The notes beneath the pieces are model-generated. The model worked only from the letters and a program-made list of their open reading frames with translations. It was not told the origin of the DNA and made no database searches. This document shows, in pieces, positions 57,143 through 64,000 of a stretch of DNA of 64,000 bases. The DNA comes from Litsea cubeba. Taxonomy: Eukaryota > Streptophyta > Magnoliopsida > Laurales > Lauraceae. Every line of letters begins with the position of its first letter. Position 1 is the stretch's first letter. The position numbers were made by a program, and so were the translations under genes. The DNA lies in NCBI GenBank assembly GCA_012931725.1, contig CM022946.1, forward strand, positions 49,777,477-49,841,476, given 5' to 3'.

Positions 57143-58718
57143 TGAAAGTCCAAGATCGAATCCTAGAGGGGGGGGGGGGTGAATAGGATGCTACTAAAAA
57201 CTTAGACCACTTTTGAACATTTTAGCTTTTAGGTGAATTATGCTTTGATGATGGTAAATTGGCTTGAGAAGAGAAGGAGTTTCTAAGTTATGCATTCAAA
57301 AACAGAAGACAACTATAATCTCTAATCAATCTCACACCCAAACATAAAATCAACAATCATAAAAAGAGAGGTAAACATCAATCACCATAACACAACCAAT
57401 TATAGTGGTTCGGCCAAATTGCCTACATCCACTCCCGGTAACCCTACCGGATTTCACTAATCAATTTAAGGTTTAGGATCACCTCAAACTTTACAACCTC
57501 ATCACTATGCTTTTCCAGGATAAGCATAAACCTTTACATCACAACAAGTGCTTTTCAAGGCTAAACACCAACCTTACAACATAGATTTTTCTCTTAAGTA
57601 AAATGCCTATTTATGCATGAATAAGAGAACAAATTAAACACAATGTAATGCCTCTAGATAGACTGAATAGAAACTGAAATCTCAACTACTAGGAGCATGC
57701 ATATGAATGATAAAGTTTATGACCAATGCATGGACTAGAAAGCACTCTTTCTCTTTTAAAAAGATGAAACTTCAATTGATGCAAAGATGATAATCATATG
57801 TATGAGAAAGAGTTGAATTGCAAAACACATGTTTTTCAAAAGATCAAACTTGAAAAGAGAGATAGTACAATCTTAAGATTGTCAAAATGGATTTGAAAGC
57901 AAACGTTCAAAAACACATGTGAATGAAAAGTCATATGTTGATTTCATAATGATAAAGGATTTCAAATATCAAAGCATGTTATGAAAAGCAACAACATCTT
58001 AAGAAGAGTGCTAACAATTTGATCATGCTTAAAATAAAACAAGGATGCAGAATCTAAGCATGAAATAGAAATAGAGATTTAGAAAGCACACCCATTTTAA
58101 AGATCAAAGATTGAAAAGTTAGAATGCCTCCATAATCCCTTTTGAAAAGCTCTTGAAAATTCCTCTCCTTTTGCCTCAAAAGTTCTCAAAAAATCAGCAA
58201 CTTTACCCAAAGAGAAAGTCACTTTTTATAGAAAAAGTGCTCCCAATGGATAGCTCTCGGTTAGCCGACAACTAGGTGCCGGTCAACCGACAGCCCAACG
58301 GTCACACACCAATGGCTATATTTTTGAAAAATTTGCTGACCAAGAAACACATGGCAGTTTGACCGACATCATCGGTCGAGCGACATGGAACCAACACCGG
58401 AACCGACAAAGCAAAAATGCTGAAAATGAAGCTCTCTGATATTTGAACCGACGAGCTCTCGGTCTTATAATTTTAGCACCGTCGGTTGACCGACAGGAGC
58501 CAAAGAGCTGACCGACAGAGAAGATCTGAAAATTTAAGCTCCGACAGACTATACAATCAGAAATCCTGAAGATCTAAATGTTTTTTAAATAAAAACAAAG
58601 TTTATGGTAGCAAAATATGCATGAGGATCCTAAGATAAGGAGAGCATGAATGAGAGAGAGGACAAGTTCTGACAATGAATGCATCCAATCAAATTGCAAC
58701 AAAATAAAAACTCTAACA
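57143..58718 (-). repeat. 3' LTR of SIRE-like copia
   Basis: 1,576 bp. On the minus strand it begins TGTTAGAG after the polypurine tract and ends ...GGACTTTCA. A minus-strand TATAAAAA lies at 58233-58240, within CACTTTTT-ATAG-AAAAAGTG. The motif GTGGTTCGGCCAAATTGCC is near 57400. A poly-G run is at 57169-57179. Confidence 0.8.
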
Positions 58719-58730
58719 ATCTCCCCCTTT
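58719..58730 (-). other. polypurine tract of SIRE-like copia
   Basis: The minus strand reads AAAGGGGGAGAT, directly before TGTTAGAG. This is the usual SIRE-type tract. Confidence 0.85.
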
Positions 58731-59083
58731 GCAATTTGATGGCAACTTCTAGAGACTTGACACTCTCTCATACACCAAGAACTGGAACACCAACTTGTTT
58801 GGACATTTAAGGAGCTTTAGATATTGTGGAGCTTTGGATATTTTGGAGCTTTGGATTTTCCTTGCGAGAGCAACTAGGCAAAGCTTCTCCCCCTCAATTT
58901 GATAGACCTTGATTCTTCTCCCCCTCAATTTGAGACCACTTAATATCATTCTCTCCCCCTTTGACATCTAATTGCAAAAGGATCCTGCCCAACTACAAGA
59001 AGACACAAACCTTGTCAGTAGCACCTGTTTATAAGAGATATGATAAAAAGAAAATGCAATAACAGGTGATTAGTCACAAGATT
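58731..59083. other. non-coding 3' region of SIRE-like copia
   Basis: About 350 bp between RNase H and the polypurine tract, with further CTCCCCCTC runs. There is no room for the envelope-like ORF found in some SIRE elements. Confidence 0.55.
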
Positions 59084-59740
59084 TCAGATTTCAGGGCAAG
59101 GGCCAATGCCCAATTGATGTCTTAGTTTAATAAACCTTTCACTTCCAAGGGGTTTGGTAAATAGGTCAGCCAATTGAGAATCAGTTGGAACAAAAAGTAA
59201 CTCAATAGAGCCTTGATCAGCATGATCACGCAAAAAGTGATAGCGAATGTCAATGTGTTTAGTGAGAGAATGCTGAACAGGATTTTTTGAAATACTAATG
59301 GCACTTGAGTTATAACACATGATAGGTATACAATGTTGTGGAACATTATAATCTAACAAGTTTTGTTTCATCCATAATAATTGAGCACAACAGCTACCTG
59401 CAGCTATAAATTCAGCTTCTGTAGTAGACAGAGATACTGGATTTTGCTTTTTGCTATGCCAAGCTACTAAGCAATTTCCCATGAAGTAGCAACATCCACT
59501 GGTGCTTTTCCAATCATCTATTGATCCTGCCCAATCAGCATCACTGTATCCAATTAATTGTAAAGATGAGTCACAAGGATACCAGATGCCATAATGAGAT
59601 GTCCCATTGATATATTTAAAGATACGTTTAACAGCTTTAAGATGGGACTCACGAGGATCTGATTGATATCTAGCACAGATTCCAACACTAAAAGAGAGAT
59701 CAGGTCTACTAGTAGTAAGATAGAGAAGGCTTCCTATCAT
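59084..59740 (-). CDS. SIRE-like copia RNase H (partial Pol)
   Basis: 218 open codons to the natural end of Pol. Motifs SDADWAGS, STTEAEFIAA and KHIDIRYHFLRD are intact. The Asp of the usual CDNSSAI is Tyr (CYNSSAI), so this domain is probably inactive. Confidence 0.85.
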   Translation of the reverse strand: MIGSLLYLTTSRPDLSFSVGICARYQSDPRESHLKAVKRIFKYINGTSHYGIWYPCDSSLQLIGYSDADWAGSIDDWKSTSGCCYFMGNCLVAWHSKKQNPVSLSTTEAEFIAAGSCCAQLLWMKQNLLDYNVPQHCIPIMCYNSSAISISKNPVQHSLTKHIDIRYHFLRDHADQGSIELLFVPTDSQLADLFTKPLGSERFIKLRHQLGIGPCPEI

Positions 59741-60658
59741 ACTACGATAGAGTTTTTGGTCTACTTTGGTACCTTTTAGGTCACTAGAAAGTTTTGAAGT
59801 AGATCACATGGGGTTGCTATTAGGCTTAGAGGTTTCTAGACCAAACTTCTTAATGATTTCCGAGGCAAATTTGGATTGGCTAAGAAAAATTCCTTTCTCG
59901 GTTTGGTTAACTTGGAGACCTAGGAAGAATTGCAGGGGACCGACTAGACTCATCTCAAAGGTGGAACTCATTAATTCTGAAAATCCTTGAGCCAGTTTTT
60001 CTGAAGTAGATCCAAACACTATATCATCAACATAGATTTGAGCTACAAGAATGTCTTCATCAATTTTCTTGATAAACAGAGTCTTATCAACTTTCCCACA
60101 GTCAAAATCATTTTCAACCAGATGATTTGTAAGCTTTTCATACCAAGCCCTTGGTGCTTGTTTTAATCCATAAAGAGCTTTCTTGAGTTTGTAGACATAC
60201 TCAGGATGATGAGGGTCTTCAAAGCCTTCTGGTTGAGTAACATAAACATCTTCTTCAATTTCTCCATTCAAGAAGGTACTTTTGACATCCATCTGAAATA
60301 ATTTGATTCTCATGCTACTTGCATAACTCAATAGGATTCTTATGGACTCCAAACGGGCTACAGGAGTAAAAGTTTCTTCAAAATCAATTCCTTCTATTTG
60401 GGCATATCATTTTGCTACTAGTCTTGCCTTGTTTCTCACAACATTTCCAGATTCATCTGACTTGTTCTTGTAAATCCACTTAGTGCCAATGGGATTTTTC
60501 TCTGTAGGTAATGGAACAAGATCCCAAACATCATTTTTCTTAAATTGATTCAATTCTTCTTGCATAGCTTCCATCCATTCAGATTTTGATTCAGCCTCAG
60601 AAAAATTCTTGGGCTCGATTTGAGAGACAAAGGAGTAATGAGCACATAGATTATGAAC
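59741..60658 (-). pseudogene. SIRE-like copia reverse transcriptase
   Basis: The main frame 59804-60352 has QMDVKSTFLNGEIEEDVYVT, YGLKQAPRAWYEKL and IYVDDIVFG (active site). Upstream, WMEAMQEELNQF and GTKWIYKNK are readable to 60658, with a TGA inside VAK*YAQIEG (about 60405). Confidence 0.85.
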
Positions 60659-61560
60659 TTATCTCCAGGTCATGACCCCACTACTGATATCTCCAATAAT
60701 ATTCTCCAATGTATGATCTTTCATAATTTTGGTTGGAACAGTAGCTTTGGATGGAATGATATCACTTTTATCTTTAGGACTTGGTTGATCAGTATCAAAT
60801 TCAACTTCATCATCATCTTGAGGAGTTCTTCCAATTTGATTTATATCATCGATGACAACATTAGCTGACTCCATTATGGTCATGGTTCTATGAATAAATA
60901 CTCTGTATGCTTTGCTCCTTTCAGAATAGCCTAGGAAAATTCCTTCATCAGATTTAGGCTCAAATTTCTCCAACTGCTCCCTATCTCTTAGAATATAACA
61001 TTTGCTTCCGAACACTTTCAAATACCCCAAATTAGGTTTTCTGTCAAAATAAAGTTCATATGGGGTCTTGTTGGTATTCTTAGTGAGATAGACTCTATTT
61101 ATAAGATAACAGGCAGTATTCACAGCTTCAGCCCATAGATTATGAGGAAGATTCTTTTCATTGAGCATGGTCCTAGCCATTTCTTGAATCACTCTATTTC
61201 TTCTTTCTGCTACTCCATTTTGTTGAGCAGTTTTAGGAGCTGAATATTGATGATTAATCCCATGATTCTCACAAAATTTGGCAAATTTTTCATTTTCAAA
61301 TTCTCCTCCATGATCACTTCTGATCTTCTGAATTTTACAATCTTTTTTAACTTGTATCTTATTGCAAATTCTTATGATATTGTCTACAGCATCTGATTTA
61401 GCATGAAGAAAAGCAACCCATCCAAAACGAGAATAATCGTCTACCATGACCAGAATAAATTTCTTTCCTCCAACACTTTGCACAGGTGCAGGTCCAATCA
61501 AGTCCATGTGGATTAATTCAAGAGGACGAGAAGACGATATATCCTTTAACCCTTTGAAGC
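60659..61560 (-). pseudogene. SIRE-like copia integrase
   Basis: 282 open codons from 61507: HMDLIGPAP, VDDYSRFGW, RSDHGGEF and NGVAERRN give the three acidic catalytic positions. The tail is GIFLGYSERSKAYRVF. It stops at 60659-60661 (TAA). A frame change near 61560-61600 separates it from the pre-integrase part. Confidence 0.85.
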
Positions 61561-62028
61561 TCTTCTTGATTTGTTTACCAGTTGGCAGGCCTTATAGATT
61601 TCAAATTTTTTAGCACTCAACTTGGTAATTCCTTTCACAATTTCATTCTTGGATAGGATTTTCATCAATTTAAAGTTTATGTGACCCATCCTTTGGTGCC
61701 ATAAGTAATTCTCTTGATCTTTAGTTATCAAGCACCTAGATTCATTGTCATCACATTCTTCTATAATGTAAATATTTCCTTTTTTCCTTGATCCAGTAAG
61801 AATGACTTGGTTAGTTCTATCATTTACCACTTTGCATGAATGACTATCAAAGACAACTTTGTTTCCTTTGTCACTTAATTGGTTAATGCTAAGAAGATTA
61901 TGCTTCAATCCTTCCACAAGAAATGCATCATTTAGAGTTGGTATTTGATCTCCTTTTACACTTCCCTTGCCAATGATTTGAGCTTTACTGTTATCTCCAA
62001 AAGAAACATTTCCTCCATCATATTCCAT
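61546..62028 (-). pseudogene. SIRE-like protease end and pre-integrase domain
   Basis: Reads GSVKGDQIPTLNDAFLVEGL, HNLLSINQLSDKGNKVVF and LWHQRMGHINFKLM (the HxxxH zinc motif start). A stop lies between this and the gag-protease frame at 62041. Confidence 0.8.
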
Positions 62029-62046
62029 TATAAAGCTGAATCTAGA

Positions 62047-63673
62047 TCAGTCTCCTGTCATGTGTTTTGAACAACCACTATCTAAGAACCAAGTAGGATT
62101 TTCTTTTGCTTTTAAAGCGGTTTGAACTAGGAGACTCTCAAAATTTGTTCCTTTTACAATCCAACTAGATAAAGGAGATTTATAGGAAATGGTTTTGGGG
62201 ACAAATTTGAAAGCTATTCTAGAGGGATTGTTGAGAGATAAACTGATTTTGTATGGGCAATTAGGGACCAAATGTCCACTACGATTGCAAAAGGGACAAG
62301 TCCATTTAGAGGTATAAATTCTTTCAACTATAGGTTTGTGGACACTCTTGTTAAATATTTGAGAGCTATTCTTCATGTCACTAGGAGAACCTTTAAAACC
62401 TATTCCACTCTTATCACCATAAATTTTATGCATGCCTAACATTTGATAAAACTTATCATTTCCCAAGGTGAATTTGTCAACAATGAATTTTCCTTTGTTG
62501 AGTTTCAATTGTAGAGAGTTTGTTTCAAGTTGACTTGATTCAAGCTTGGATTGTAAGTTATGAATTCGGTTTTTAGCATGAGCTAAATCTTTAGTTAGGG
62601 TGGTGAATTTATGTTCCAAGTTGATTTTGTCATTTATGGTTAGTTTCAATTCATCTTTTAAGACTTTTACTTCATTAACCAGCTTTTTGGATTCTTCTTT
62701 TAAAATTTTATTTTTCTTAATTAAGATTTTAGAATTTTCATATAGATCATTATAACCTTGCTGGATCTCAATTTCTTCATCTTCATCATAAGTTTCTTCT
62801 TGCCCTAATGTGTCATCTATTAATGTGTTATGATCATCGATATCTTCAATAGAAGCAATAAGAAGCCAATTAGGGGAATTTTCTTCTTCATCATTTTGGG
62901 ATTCATTTTTATCACTATCTTCATCTTCCTCATCCCAAATTATATTTAAAGCTTTCTTTGTTTTCTTATCTCCTCTTTTAAAATCTTTAGGGGTGGAGCA
63001 ATTTTGAGCAATATGTCCAAACACTTTGCAATTGTAACATTGCACATCTTTTTTGATAAATGATCCTTTGGAACTTCTTTGAAATCTAGGGCTTTTGCTT
63101 TCATCAGATTTTCTAATGTTTTTGTTATTCCTAAAGAATCTCTTAGAATTTTTGACAAGTAAAGCATTATCATCATGACTATCATCCTCACTTTCATTTT
63201 CTTTAGATTGAGAGGAAAAAGCTACTCCTTTCTTTTTATCTTTAACATCAAAATCTAGTTCATATGTGAGTAGATTTCCTCTTAGTTCTTCAATTTTGAT
63301 TTGGTCAACATTTTTACTTTCTGTTATGGCAATAATCTTGGGTTTGAATCTTTTAGGAAGAGATCTTAATATTTTTTTCACAGTTTTAGATTCATCCATC
63401 TTTTCTCCTAGTCCTATAAGAGAGTTGATTAATTCCATAATTTTTGTGTAGAACTCATCAATTGTTTCTTTTTCAAGCATTTTAATATCTTCTAATTTAG
63501 AGGTCAACATTTGAATTTTGGCCATCTTGACCTGATCTGTACCTTCATGGGTGGTCTCTAGGGTATCCCACACTTCCTTAGCAGTATTGCAATTAACAAC
63601 TCTATTGAATTCTTCTTGAGATAAAGCACAATATAGAGAGTTTTTTGCTTTAGCATTCAAATTAGCTATGTCC
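62047..63673 (-). CDS. gag: SIRE-like copia Gag and protease start (5' truncated)
   Basis: 537 open codons from 63660. The gag core (KEVWDTLETTHEGTDQVK, IDEFYTKIMELINSL) is followed by a zinc knuckle C208-C211-H216-C221 (CYNCKVFGHIAQNC), a long coiled coil (about 300-395) and a second CX2CX4HX4C at 455-468 (CPFCNRSGHLVPNC). The protease active site DSG is at 527-529 (WFLDSGCSKHMTGD). The N-terminus is cut at 63674 by an inserted gypsy LTR. Confidence 0.88.
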
Positions 63674-64000
63674 TGTTGGCACCAAAAATGTCACTTTGCC
63701 TCTTCAAGATCCAAAGAGCTACATGAAGTCGCAACCTGCCATAAATGGGCAATGCTACTTTCAAAAAATCAAATCTTGTCATAATCAAATAAAAACTGCA
63801 AGATTCTTCAAGACAGCCAAAAGAGGAGTACACAAGAAGTTTCGGGCCATTTCAAAATCATTTGGCCTAACTTCGCTTCTCCGACAGCCGAAAAGGAGCT
63901 CTCGGCGGCAAAAGCATCGGAGACACCAAATCTTCGATCAGAGCCGATGGATGGTCTCAAAATACTTCCAAAAGGCTCCACGTCAAGTTTCGAGTCAAAC
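63674..64000 (+). repeat. start of another A/B-family LTR
   Basis: Begins TGTTGGCACCAAAAATGTCA and follows the LTR at 43715 closely to the window end (for example the TACATGAAGTCGCAACCTGC block). It interrupts the SIRE-like gag. It could be a 5' LTR, a 3' LTR or a solo LTR; the rest is outside. Confidence 0.85.

Noticed and set aside
58731..59083. Envelope-like ORF of the SIRE-like element
   Set aside because: Only about 350 bp lie between RNase H and the polypurine tract, with no open frame or membrane segment of suitable length.

Overview
This is nuclear DNA of a flowering plant, made almost entirely of nested transposable elements. The signs are Ty3/gypsy (Tat-like) and Ty1/copia (SIRE-like and another lineage) retrotransposons with plant-type LTRs, a large CACTA DNA transposon carrying exons of plant genes (eIF2-alpha and a KANADI/GARP-type exon), and spliced GT-AG genes. 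I see no intact host gene, rRNA, tRNA, CRISPR array or bacterial operon. The species cannot be told from sequence alone.

Layout. 1-214: unassigned flank. 215-4892: two LTRs of one large gypsy family in tandem (one truncated), followed by a polypurine tract. 4904-17697: the 3' half of gypsy copy A, in minus orientation: pol (RT, two RNase H domains, integrase) at 13947-17697, and an antisense (plus-strand) spliced gene with a plant-mobile-domain-like region at 6072-12446, split by a 1.77-kb solo LTR (7001-8769). 17697-46293: gypsy copy B, in plus orientation: 5' region, ORF1, gag, protease, G-patch-like linker, RT, RNase H, integrase, hairpin arrays, the same antisense gene, polypurine tract and 3' LTR. 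Copy B's RNase H is split by a 9,011-bp CACTA transposon (26772-35782). A and B therefore stand head to head as very long inverted arms around a unique 6.8-kb centre.

46294-51260: start of another gypsy element (gag, PBS, LTR; minus), its LTR split by a 3.0-kb solo LTR. 51261-52969: LTR-like and low-complexity sequence. 52970-57142: decayed copia (minus). 57143-63673: younger SIRE-like copia (minus). 63674-64000: start of a further LTR of the A/B family, inserted in the SIRE-like gag.

The most unusual signal is that the non-coding parts of the A/B family are built from successive arrays of short hairpins. Their stems change sequence from repeat to repeat but stay complementary. They lie upstream of the antisense gene's TATA box and in the zone where the pol and antisense transcripts would converge. 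The second is the CACTA element, which carries single exons of at least two unrelated plant genes with splice sites in place, plus a LINE-like fragment. Its empty site can be read from copy A.
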